Positions 1 to 8,840 of a stretch of DNA of 21,313 bases are shown one piece after another. Every line of letters starts with the position of its first letter. Within the stretch, counting starts at the first letter, position 1. The stretch covers positions 1 to 21,313 of the forward strand of contig JAQGBZ010000669.1 in assembly GCA_034687125.1 (NCBI GenBank), written 5' to 3'. The notes below the pieces were generated by a model. That model did not search any database. It worked only from the letters and a program-made list of their open reading frames with translations, and was not told where the DNA came from. The translations under genes were made by a program, and so were the position numbers. This DNA comes from Neelides folsomi. Its lineage: Eukaryota; Arthropoda; Collembola; Neelipleona; Neelidae.

Positions 1-475
1 GCCTCCTTCTTTTCCCTCCCACTGGTGACGTAGACCTATTATTCTCACAAATTCTGAGTCACTTTCGATCCTTCGTGAAATGGACGATTTCTGTTTCGTA
101 ACGTTCCGGTCCGGGATCACTTAGCAATTTTTCTCATTCCGATCCAGCCCTTGTCTGATCGGTTTCCGATTTCTTTCTTTTCGGTCAGGGTCAGATTCAA
201 TTATCCAATCTTGACTGAAAACGGAAGGTATCTTACTATCCTATTGCTCGTTAAAGTTTCGATCTGACCGGAACGAAATAAACCGGGACTGAACTTACGG
301 GTTCGGTCCGATTCCTATTCATTTTAGATTTCTTTCGTTCCGATCCCGATCGCATTGCGATTTCATGCATCCCGGTGTGGTCCGGTTCCGATTTCAGTAC
401 GATCTCATGCATTCCGGTCCGGTACCGATCAAAATAAAATTTTGGGTTACGACCATATCTGATTCTGATACCGAC
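1..475. repeat. GC-richer degenerate short-motif repeat region
   Basis: This block is visibly richer in G+C than the rest of the window. It is built from variants of the words ccggt, ggtccg, ttccgat and cgatttc. A 42-bp internal direct repeat is visible: 'gatttcatgcat...' at 359 recurs as 'gatctcatgcat...' at 401, each followed by a ccggt/tccggt run. I see no open frame with recognisable protein content. It is most likely a decayed dispersed repeat or a minisatellite-like tail of a mobile element that extends beyond the left edge. I cannot assign a family. Confidence 0.5.
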
Positions 476-584
476 TTTATATTATAGCATAATATACATA
501 CCTTTCAATTATATGTTTATATTTATTACCAAAATAAATAACTTATAAAAATTTTGTATGGTATATCGTATATATTCAAATATA

Positions 585-765
585 TTGATAATATTCTATA
601 CAGTATATCATATATATTGAAAACATATTACCTATATACGATATATTCAATATCATACATATATATGGTATATATTGAAAATATATAATATACGATATAT
701 TCAATATCATACATATATATGGTATATATTGAAAATATATAATATACGATTCTATATCATACATG
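585..765. repeat. 54-bp AT-rich tandem repeat, about 2 full copies plus partial flanking copies
   Basis: A unit beginning cgatatattcaatatcatac starts at 639, again at 693 and, in shortened form, at 747, giving an exact period of 54 bp. A diverged partial copy precedes it (about 600-638). The unit is itself an imperfect palindrome: an arm like ttcaatatcatacatat faces one like atatggtatatattgaa. Each copy could therefore extrude as a hairpin. The open frames across it simply translate the repeat and are not genes. Confidence 0.85.
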
Positions 766-1084
766 ATTGTGTTAGACTCCTTGGGTGGTCTGCCCTATTC
801 CTAATACATAAGACCTTATTGAGCCCATCGCATAAAATTTCTGTTTCCGTTTTTAAAAAATTTAAGAAACAAATTTTATTCTAATTTTACCCATTCTTAT
901 GTAAATATGGATTTATGAGAAATACAGAAAATCCCATAAATCTATCGATTAAATTGAGTGAGTTGTAGTGATTTAAATACCCCTGTCCATATTCGTGTAC
1001 ATGTACGGCCATCGTACAGTTAAGCAAATTATTTATTAAATCATATCCAAAGAATATACAGATATTCTGAGGACGAATCCTCAT
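766..1084. other. Gene-free stretch
   Basis: No gene is recognised here. The only structure seen is a 16-nt stem-loop sequence, tgagga-cgaa-tcctca, at 1068-1083, with a 6-bp stem and a 4-nt loop. The short frames through this stretch have no recognisable protein content. Confidence 0.5.
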
Positions 1085-1680
1085 GTCCCCTTATCAATTA
1101 TCCTAATTAGCAGCGTTCTCCTTCTGCCCTCTCCGGTGTCCTCTAAAACTCCAGTCACTGTCCCATTTTAAAATTCATTCATTAACATCCCCTGGACCTG
1201 CTATCTCTATCCAATCCCAATCGAACAGCATCATTTCCGGCCCAATTTCCCTATCTGAACAAAGAAGCCTCACCGCCTCTCGACTGAAACATTGAAGACA
1301 TTCGACCGGACTCTTCGTCCGTCGACTATCAAGCCCTGACCAAGTGCTCCTGCTCAAGAGTCAAGCTTCAACAAAGTTCCCATTTTCCCTTTTTCATATT
1401 TTCTTTAATTTTCAAGTTCTTTTTCATTTATTTATTTCATTTAATAGTTCATTAAGTTTTTCATTTAATATTTTATTTTTCATTTAATTCCCTTTAATTA
1501 ATTATTACTATTTGTGCTCAAGTACATTATTGGTTAAATAAAGAAGTTATAATTTATTCATTTTGTGTTTTTTCTCTGCATTAGCTCACCGGTTCGACTC
1601 TGAATCGTCAAAATATTATATTGTATTTATATTCCTACTCAGTGTGGCTTATATCGGCCAAAGGTATAAATTACAAACTA
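1085..1680 (+). repeat. Possible LTR-like or transcript-end-like segment
   Basis: Positions 1100-1375 are relatively GC-rich and C-biased. Positions 1420-1500 carry a degenerate run of TTTCATTTAA-type repeats. Next comes an AATAAA polyadenylation hexamer (within ttaaataaagaag, about 1535-1547) followed about 20 nt later by a GT/T-rich stretch (ttttgtgttttttctct). That is the order expected for a plus-strand polyadenylation site, as in the R-U5 part of an LTR or the 3' end of a gene. I found no matching second LTR, clear TG...CA ends, primer-binding site or gag/pol coding. The assignment to a retroelement is therefore a guess. Confidence 0.25.
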
Positions 1681-3214
1681 CTTAATTAAGCTGGTTCCTT
1701 TTTATAATCCTTGTAGATTCGAATTAGCCATTTTTATGATCTTTTCAAAATAGTAAATATCAATTTTAATGGATCTTTTCCAGTCCGAAGAGTTCTTATA
1801 TGGAAATTATGTAAATTAAAAGCTTTCCTTGGATTTACAACCAAGTGAAGGCCGGTTTAGGGTCGTTCAATTTATAGTTCATTCCTAGTTAAAGATTAAA
1901 GACTTTATATTTACTGTCTGGCTCTTCTTCGTTGGATCAACATGCGAAGAATAAAGGAGTCATACACGGTGGTACATGTTGTATGTATTCATGAGGATGC
2001 TCAAATTATTTGCAAAAGAAGGGAAAGCATTTCGTCTCCCATTTCAACTTTTACTCTCTTTTATGGTTCCTTTGTGGTTTTAAACCCCATATTTCTCACT
2101 TCCAACGTTCACAATTTCGGCTCAACTCCCAACTTCGATAAAGACAGGAGATCAATAGAGTTGAGAGATCGCTTTGGGCAATGCTGAGTGTCCAAATTTA
2201 GGCAATTAAGTAGTTATTCCTCATAATACACAACTTTCAAACTCGGTCATGCAAAAACTGACTTACTAAATTGTGAAATTATTTCTAGAATACAAATTAT
2301 TTGAGTAAAAACTCTGGGAATCTCGGAATGAGTCATTGTTGTAAATGTTCATATTCAGAGATTCGCAGAGTTTTACGCGAAATATCGCATATTTTTTTAT
2401 ATTTTTATAAAGGTAGTCAAATGCTAAATGTTTTTACATTGTATTTATTTACATAGAAAAGAGTTTAAAACAATTTAGGCTTAGAGTTCATTAAATAACG
2501 GATTAAAGTTGTTTGAATATTAGATCTTAAATAAATGTTTCGAGTTGAGATTTGCATATTAAATGAGTTAATTAGTATTCAGTATGCAGATTATAAGTAT
2601 CAACGAACTACAAGCCCATTTACTTAACTTATCTACTAACTTTAATGCTTTATTTGAAGAAACAGACAAGTTTGTTGGGAGTTTATTTTTCTTATAAATA
2701 ATTGGATTTAATTGATTTTCAAATTTCATTGAAAGTCATTTGATAAATGAATTCTACCTATAATTAGAAATCTTCCCATTAATTACACATATTTATAGAA
2801 TAACATAATTATGCCATTATAACTGTAAAATTGTGAGATGAATAAGATAATTAATATAATATATATATATATATACAATAATACACGATAGATATGGTAT
2901 TAATAATGCATTGAGCTATATTATATAACAAATTAGTATAACTATATTTAAATATAATGTAATATTATAAACAATATAATAACTACTAAAAGATATTTAC
3001 GAACACATAATTCACTTTATTTGCTAAAATACTTTAAATGCACTATTTATATAGCTAAACCTTAGGGTTTGAATTAAATCACACACCAATATGTAAATGT
3101 CCTATAAATGTCTTACTCGTTTAATAAAGATGCTCATTGCTATTATTAGTATCATGTATTACAAGGCATTTGAATAATGATTACACAAATAAAGTATAAG
3201 GAAAATCACTGTAC
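1681..3214 (-). other. Apparent intron 3 of the kinin receptor (left part), no coding seen
   Basis: After the exon 3 donor (gtacag, read on the minus strand from 3214 downwards) the sequence is AT-rich and noncoding. I looked for the next expected exon, which should encode TM3 followed by a DRH/DRY-type motif and should begin in phase 0, and did not recognise it here or in 1-1680. The intron therefore probably runs past the left edge. A simple (AT)n tract lies at about 2855-2875. Confidence 0.5.
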
Positions 3215-3336
3215 CTGAACGAATGGACAAAAAGAACACATGAATTGGGGCAAGAGCCAAGTTTGAAGAATGGCAGCTTGGAACTGAAACGGAATGGCAA
3301 ACACACCAAGAATGATGTCGCTCAATGCCAAATTTG
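3215..3336 (-). CDS. Lkr: Leucokinin (kinin) receptor, coding exon 3 (TM2 to start of TM3)
   Basis: This exon is 122 nt long. The minus-strand acceptor is tttaaattacag before 3336 and the donor is gtacag after 3215. Joined to the final G of exon 2 it encodes residues 85-125 and ends on a complete codon (phase 0). It contains TM2 with the class A motif N-L-A-L-S-D (D91 is the conserved sodium-site aspartate) and the loop-1 tryptophan W111. It ends with F-M-C-S-F-C-P-F-V-Q, where C118 is the TM3-top cysteine that pairs with extracellular loop 2. The stretches A-I-P-F-Q-F-Q-A-A and F-M-C-S-F-C-P-F-V-Q are, from knowledge of the family, characteristic of insect and other invertebrate leucokinin receptors. 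The rest of the receptor (TM3-TM7) is not found in the window. Confidence 0.9.
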
Positions 3337-3451
3337 CTGTAATTTAAAAAAAAGATTGTCATTCTTGACGGCACTAAACACACCAATAATTACTAATACA
3401 GATGTCTGATTTTCTTCAATTAATAAGATTCAGAAGAATTGCAAAACTTAC
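3337..3451 (-). other. Intron 2 of the kinin receptor (115 bp)
   Basis: A short intron with canonical ends on the minus strand: gtaagttttgc at the donor and tttttttaaattacag at the acceptor, including a T-rich tract. It interrupts a codon after its first base (phase 1). Splicing restores an alanine codon (G|CA). Confidence 0.88.
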
Positions 3452-3491
3452 CAATAAATAAATTTGTCACAGTCCTCATACGTCGAGATAC
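3452..3491 (-). CDS. Lkr: Leucokinin (kinin) receptor, coding exon 2 (intracellular loop 1, 40-nt exon)
   Basis: This very short exon lies between an acceptor ending ccctatag and a donor gtaag on the minus strand. It encodes V-S-R-R-M-R-T-V-T-N-L-F-I plus the first base of the next codon. This is the basic intracellular loop 1 and the start of TM2. The R-R-M-R-T-V-T-N pattern is the standard class A GPCR signature for this position. Its phase fits exactly: exon 1 ends on a complete codon, and the dangling G is completed by CA of exon 3. An open-reading-frame search alone would miss it because of its length. Confidence 0.9.
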
Positions 3492-5952
3492 CTATAGGGT
3501 AAAATAAAAAAATGAAAAAATTAATTAAAATTTTCATGAATTTCTTAAAATGTGATAAAAGTCAACACCTCAAATTTGAAGTTTAGTCTCTGAATCTCAT
3601 ATATATTTTATGTATCTTATACATACACTTTTATTAACAGCAATAGCAATGGCATTTAATCTTGAAGCTTGAATTGGACTTTGAGTGTCGCTTCATATTT
3701 GCAATATAATTTGAAATATCGACGTGGTGGAAAAAGTGAATATACTTTTGGAAAACATAATGGAAAAAATATTGAGTGCCCCATATAAGCCTTAGAGCTT
3801 GATTTCTTTTTAACTAAGTGTAATAAATTTTGTCTTGTGATGATATTTATATAAGCTATGTACAAGAATCAAAATCATTGCCGTTATATCTTATACTATA
3901 CGTATAAAATATAATAGGATTCTTTCTTTCGTGTAATATAAGTACAATATATTCCTCCAATATAATTATCTCATCACCAAAGTCTTATATTTATAAAGGG
4001 ATTTGTATTTACATTTAGACAAAATTAAATCCATTTTGTATTTCCATACTACGTTCTCCTCAATGGGACTCAAATATTTATTGTTTGTTGTGTTAAAGAA
4101 GTAAATTCTTAAGGTTTTAAGCTATAATTTGATAGTTTTTTTTTCAACTTTGTACTTGTACTTTGAGATAAATATTGGCTTGAGTTGATAGTCGTGTAGG
4201 GAGAGGTTTATAAGTAGAAAATTGTGTTGGAAATATTTGAGTGTGCCATCGTGCCATATAAATGAAGTGGCTTTGTCTAAAATGTCTTGGGATTCACCGA
4301 GGGTGGCAGTTGGCAATGGACAAAATGAGATTCTCAAAACAGACTGGAACGTAAAGATAAGGTAGAAAAAAATCCCCATGATTTTAATTTTAAGCTCTCT
4401 CGCTTATGCATGGGATGAATAGGGGCAAAATATTCTAATTGTTTGTTTATCTAACTCATGAATTTAAAAATATAAATGTACACATACAAAAGTGCGTATA
4501 TAATATGTAACAAGTTATACTGATCATTATGATCATGTATTTGAATATTTAAAATTTACTCCTGCTACATTCAAACAAAATATCATACAAAGATTAAACG
4601 GTAAAACTAATCGAGAGCTTATTTATTAATAAGGTATAAAATTGCACTTTGTAATAACAAATGATCCAACGATGCGGTGCAAGGGAAATGAATACTGTTG
4701 AAAATACTGATACATATGTGAGTGTATGGACGATTCTCCAGAAGTATGGTACATATATAGATTCATTTGGATTGTTTAAGCTACTCTTGATGTAGTAGAA
4801 GGTTTATTGAAAACAATTAAGTGAACTTTGCTTGATCGTTCTCTAATAAAATCTCCGACCCAATTTATTATTCATCAAAGGCCTTTAAACAGGGATTCTT
4901 TGAACTATGTGCAGAGTGATACAATTCTTGCCAAGCCAAGTAAATAAGTAAGTCAAGATACGTGCTTAAAGTTTAAATTAAACGCACGTTACTTTCTAAA
5001 TTAAAGTGAGAACTTAAAAAACATAGATTTCCAATTGGGAAGAATTCTCCGACTATTTTCATTTATAATCTTACAACATTACATCTGTACATGCATGTAT
5101 TATATTTTTAAAGATAAGAAAAATATAATTGAAGTAGATAAGAAATATAAATTGTGAATGTGTATGAAATGAATAAAAAAAGTGCAAGTGCATCTTCTAT
5201 TCTATGTATACATATACATACATAGTACTAATATCTTTAGTTTCAAGCAATCGTTAAATAACAATAGTAAAGGGTTCTTATACATAATCGAAGCTTAGCA
5301 GTGTTGTGAATTGATGTGATTTAATTATCAAGAAGAAAATTATAAATTATTATCCGAGTCACGACTGTCAATTGGCTTATCTAATTTTATCGTAAGCAAC
5401 TTCACTTAAAGACATCCCAAAGCCCAATTATATCTACTGAAATTTAATCAAGAAACCTTCACGATCAAGAATTCTTGCTAAATTTAGGTACGAGATTCAT
5501 TCAAATTGAATCAAGATTAAATTTTGAAAACTTTATTATTTCGAGTCTAAGGTGTTTATTTTATTTATTTAATTATGCGATTCACAATATATGGCAGTTT
5601 ATCATTGGGGAAACAGGTTTGTAATATCTTTACACGTATTAAATTATCTCGCACATAGCTTTAGATCTTTTTTTATAAATGTGAGGTTTCAAAAAATTGG
5701 CCTTTGAATTGCAACCCACTTGACAAAACTGGGATCCCATTAATCTTCTATTCTGTCTTTGTTATTTCTCTGAAAGTTGTAATATCTAGTCAAGATAGGA
5801 AGATCATTTTCCCCAACTAATCACATCTGTGTGCATGGAAAGTAAAAATGGGTTTCTGACAAGTCCCCACGCATTAACAAAGTTAGGAGGTGAATTTGAG
5901 CATGAATAAATCCTTTAATTTAAGAGTTCTTGAGAGAGAAAAAGGAGCTTAC
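3492..5952 (-). other. Intron 1 of the kinin receptor (2461 bp)
   Basis: The donor gtaagctcc directly follows exon 1 and the acceptor ccctatag directly precedes exon 2. The intron is phase 0. The content is AT-rich, with short TATG/TACATA tracts (for example around 5205-5225). No coding exon, RNA gene or transposon end is recognised in it. The open frames at 3656-3865 and 4122-4379 have no recognisable protein character. Confidence 0.85.
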
Positions 5953-6165
5953 CGAAATTACCCAGAGGACGAGGCCATTGCCGGTGACAGCCGCAAGAGA
6001 AATCCCTCCATAGAATGCTGATAGCATGAGAACGATGCCGAGTGGAACTTGGTAAAGCGAATCTTCATTTTCTTCAAACGTGGAATTTTGATAAAACGTC
6101 GTGGTCGTGTTGTGACCCCCAGCCTCGAGGCCTTGGAAAAAATCGTAGTCCGTTTTGTAATCCAT
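5953..6165 (-). CDS. Lkr: Leucokinin (kinin) receptor, coding exon 1 (N-terminus and TM1)
   Basis: The exon encodes residues 1-71 of a rhodopsin-family GPCR that would receive kinin neuropeptides at the plasma membrane. In insects this receptor typically couples to calcium signalling and controls fluid secretion and gut activity. The extracellular N-terminus (1 to about 38) is acidic and has two N-glycosylation sequons (N19-T-T and N27-S-T). TM1 runs from about residue 41 to 70 and contains the conserved G-N of class A receptors (N63) in T-G-N-G-L-V-L-W-V. The segment L-Y-Q-V-P-L-G-I-V just before TM1 matches the kinin-receptor pattern. The start is the ATG at 6165-6163: it is the first in-frame ATG after upstream TAA TAA stops, and it has A at -3 and G at +4. 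The frame stays open upstream as far as a TTG at 6186 and beyond, but without an ATG. The exon ends at a gtaagc donor. There is no cleavable signal peptide, which is normal for this family. Confidence 0.92.
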
Positions 6166-6530
6166 CTTACTCAACTTCCACTCCAAATAATTGAATGGAG
6201 AGATTTGGATGAGAATTCTCTCGGGGAACCGCGAAGCAACAACTTCCTCATTAACTTTACAACTTTCTTATTAGTTAATACAGGGCTTAATTCATCTCGA
6301 AGATAAAGGGGGAGATGAGGTTATCTTGTTATGAAGATGAGGTTGTATTTGAAGTAATATACTTGAAGTTGATCCGAGGTTGGATCGGGAAAGAACTCCG
6401 GAGTTCTCGGAGAGACTGGGAATACCCCGGTTTTCATCTCCGTATAAATTACACCTCTCTCGACCATACAAATCACTTGACGCAAGTTCCAACTTAACAA
6501 GTAGAAAAACCTATAGAGATCCAACCAAGG
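6166..6530 (-). promoter_or_regulatory. Probable 5' leader / promoter-proximal region of the kinin receptor
   Basis: This stretch immediately upstream of the receptor start is GC-richer than its surroundings and has short open frames on both strands that do not resemble proteins. In the receptor frame, two TAA stops lie about 105 nt upstream of the ATG. An out-of-frame ATG (in gttaatgagg) lies about 85 nt upstream and could be an upstream ORF start if transcribed. I cannot place the transcription start or rule out an upstream noncoding exon from sequence alone. Confidence 0.4.
6392..6407. repeat. 16-bp perfect palindrome upstream of the receptor start
   Basis: The sequence agaactccggagttct is a perfect 16-bp inverted repeat about 230 bp upstream of the receptor ATG. 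A weaker inverted pair, gatcc...ggatc, lies just beside it at 6371-6387. It could be a dimeric transcription-factor site or chance. No factor is assigned. Confidence 0.6.
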
Positions 6531-7886
6531 AATTCTTCATCTTCCCTCGTTAGGTTGAGGCGACGAGTGGGCTTTGAAAATATATTTTTCATATAAATGA
6601 AGGTTCCAAATTGCTCCGAATCACGATGGACCTACACGCTTTAACCCACTTGTAATTTAATAAATTTCAATCAAGAATAATTGAGTTTTGCAACAAAGAC
6701 GTGAAATTATATATACCAGTAAAACATTCTTATTCTTTCAATTCTTTCATATTTTTTATTATATATATAAAAAATTTTGACTCTGGTACCTTAGTATGTC
6801 TGTATGTGTGTATGTAGGATGTTGCATAGCATTTGGATCTGATTCTATAAGTAATTTAAAAATTTGATTTTCATTTAGCAAAAGCTCCTTTACTTTATTC
6901 ACATCTTCGGGATACTTTTATTTGAATCCGACTTGCTTCTCTCATTCTCATCAAATTTATACTGAAGTTCCCTAATTCACATTGAAATATCATGTGGGGT
7001 TTTTTTGAAGTACAGTAGCTAAAATCATTTTCCATTTACTTCTAAATTTAGCAGAAATTTCTTGTTGACTTTCATTTCCATTTTTCGAGCACTATTCAAT
7101 AAATTTAAATTTATCATAACAAGATTTATATAGAGTATGCATATACCTAAACGATACAGGATATACTTATATGAATGCATATGGTGATGAGTGATAACTT
7201 CTAAGTTGGATTGCCTAACTAAATTATTTATAATCTACAACATAATTATAGGCACTTTATTTGTATAAGCACTACATAGAGATACTGAACTCATCTAATT
7301 ATGTTACACATAAGTGGAATAATTATATAAACTTTATTTAATTATCGCTAAATAATATATCTATAAGTTACATTCAATCTACTTTTATTAAATTTTCTTC
7401 TGTTAAAAACAAATTTTACTTGATTAATTAAATCAGGAAATGTTTATTTTAACATAATGCGGTAATCAGAATCCGGATTTAATTAGACTGGGAAAAGTAA
7501 ATTAAATGTAGCAAATATACATAACACGGGATGTTGAGTGTATGTGTATTTTATCTATTTACTGAATGTAAAAAGTAAAAACCTTTCTGTTATAGAGATT
7601 TGGCGTGTTGAAATCCTATTCTGAACTAACCATCAATCCACTACATTATTAAGTTAAAGCTAAATCCATATAATATTGAAATAAAATATGTTTTAAGTAC
7701 CTATAAATTTTATTACATATATCAGATATGTATAAATATCTCAACTACTTACTCTATTTACTTATGTATGTAGAAGAGTGAGGTATTTACCCAGGGAAAT
7801 AAATTAATACCATGAAGTATATATAAAGTTTTTAAATATACATACCATATTACACTGTCGAATATTTAAGCTATTACTTTTAGCAC
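6531..7886. other. Gene-free AT-rich intergenic stretch
   Basis: No gene, RNA or transposon end is recognised. Short TA-rich and TATG/TGTATG tracts occur, for example around 6755-6770 and 6795-6825. Confidence 0.6.
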
Positions 7887-7958
7887 TTAATGAGCTAGGA
7901 TTCGGAAAGCCAGTACGCCATGGTACACCATGTAAAAACCATGGTTTTTCATGGTGCA
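7887..7958 (+). repeat. Left terminal inverted repeat of the 1-kb element
   Basis: It pairs with 8796-8867. It contains ggattcggaaagccag, CCATGG sites at 7918 and 7939, and the self-complementary stretch aaaaaccatggttttt (7935-7950). Confidence 0.85.
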
Positions 7959-8102
7959 TTTTAGAATATATTTTATTATTAAAACTAAATTTTCTTAATG
8001 GATTCTTACAATTCTTTGAGCAATTGGCTCTCAAAGTCAGACGCTTGATGAGAGATTCGATTTTCTAAGAGTTTTTTGGAAATTTAAAAAGGAAAGTAGT
8101 AT

Positions 8103-8318
8103 TTAATTAGAGACGGCATGTCGATAAAGCTTTAAATTAAAGTGTTCGGAAGTAAAATTTGGAAAAAAGAAAATGATTAAAAGAAACCGGTTGCGTTTCC
8201 CACAGATTCGTCTGCGGTACAACCAACCGGGAGTACTTTTGAAGTATTTAAAGCATAGGTAAGAAAATTGTTTCTTTGTTGGTGGTTCATGTACGTTTTG
8301 AAACAATTTGTTTAACAA
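8103..8318 (-). pseudogene. Possible degraded BED-type zinc-finger fragment inside the element
   Basis: A minus-strand open frame of about 70 codons with no ATG at its beginning lies inside the 1-kb element. It contains K-Y-F-K-S, then R-I-C-G-K, then T-S-E-H-F-N-L-K-L-Y-R-H. The order of an aromatic K-Y-F, a C-G-K and a T-S...N-L-K...H resembles the BED zinc finger at the N-terminus of hAT transposases. The first cysteine of the expected C-x2-C pair is replaced (arginine in R-R-I-C) and the second histidine is not evident. If real, it is a nonfunctional relic. It may equally be a chance frame. Confidence 0.22.
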
Positions 8319-8445
8319 ATTAAATTTTTTTAGTTGATTAGGACATTTTTATTTTTAAATAAAATATTAATAAACAAATTATATTATTTTATATAAACTT
8401 TTGAGAAGGAAAAATTATTTAGGGTAGTTTAAGAAAAAGAAGTTT

Positions 8446-8531
8446 GAAAGTTTCACAGGTATTATTTCAGTTTATTTCTATTTATTTCTTTATTTGTTTC
8501 TTTCTTTTACTGAGTCAAAAGTGAAACTTTC
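8446..8531. repeat. Internal 11-bp inverted repeat pair
   Basis: The word gaaagtttcac at 8446-8456 is perfectly complementary in inverted orientation to gtgaaactttc at 8521-8531, 64 bp apart. It lies directly inside the CCATGG array and may mark a second, nested palindrome of the element. Confidence 0.6.
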
Positions 8532-8540
8532 TCCAAGCCT

Positions 8541-8840
8541 GATGGTGAACCATGTCCATGGTGATGCTCACCATGGTGCACCATTTTAGTTCCATGGTGC
8601 ACCAGTTCACCATGCTCCTCATTATTTTTCACCATGCTCACTATGGAATTCACAACTTTTCACCATGGTGAGCTTCACCATGGATATGGTTCACGATGGT
8701 GAGCAAAACCTCATCATGGTGAGAGCCGAAATTGAAAAACCAGAGATAGGAATATTAACATTAAACTCACCATGGTGAGGGAAAATTTTTCATGGTGCAC
8801 AATGAAAAACCATGGTTTTTGCATGGTGCACCATGGTGTG
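8541..8840. repeat. Subterminal array of CCATGG / CACCATGGTG palindromes
   Basis: Eight CCATGG sites occur in about 300 bp: 8556, 8571, 8592, 8663, 8678, 8770, 8810 and 8831. Many half-sites (CACCATG, CATGGTG, GATGGTG) lie in both orientations between them. Several extend to TCACCATGGTGA or GCACCATGG. The array is confined to the right end of the 1-kb element, while the left end holds only two sites. Repeated short palindromes near one end resemble the subterminal transposase-binding repeats known in hAT and CACTA elements. Their role here is inferred. Confidence 0.85.

Noticed and set aside
576..764. Minus-strand peptide with repeated YIIYFQYIPYICMILNIS-like units
   Set aside because: It is the translation of the 54-bp AT-rich tandem repeat and not a protein gene.
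1068..1083. Possible hammerhead ribozyme core (ctgagga ... cgaa)
   Set aside because: The CTGANGA-like word is present, but there is no room for stem II before GAA and no matching stems I and III. Only a 6-bp stem with a cgaa loop remains.
1175..1357. 60-codon minus-strand frame in the GC-richer block
   Set aside because: It has no recognisable domain and does not match the expected receptor TM3-TM7 sequence. It is probably a by-product of the local base composition.
3159..3386. 75-codon minus-strand frame over receptor exon 3
   Set aside because: It is a shifted frame over the real exon. The correct frame yields TM2 and FMCSFCPFVQ, while this one gives a histidine/cysteine/serine-rich nonsense peptide and reads through both splice sites.
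6166..6186. Upstream extension of the receptor frame to a TTG codon at 6186
   Set aside because: The first codon is TTG, not ATG. The ATG at 6165 has a good initiation context and is the first in-frame ATG after two upstream stops.
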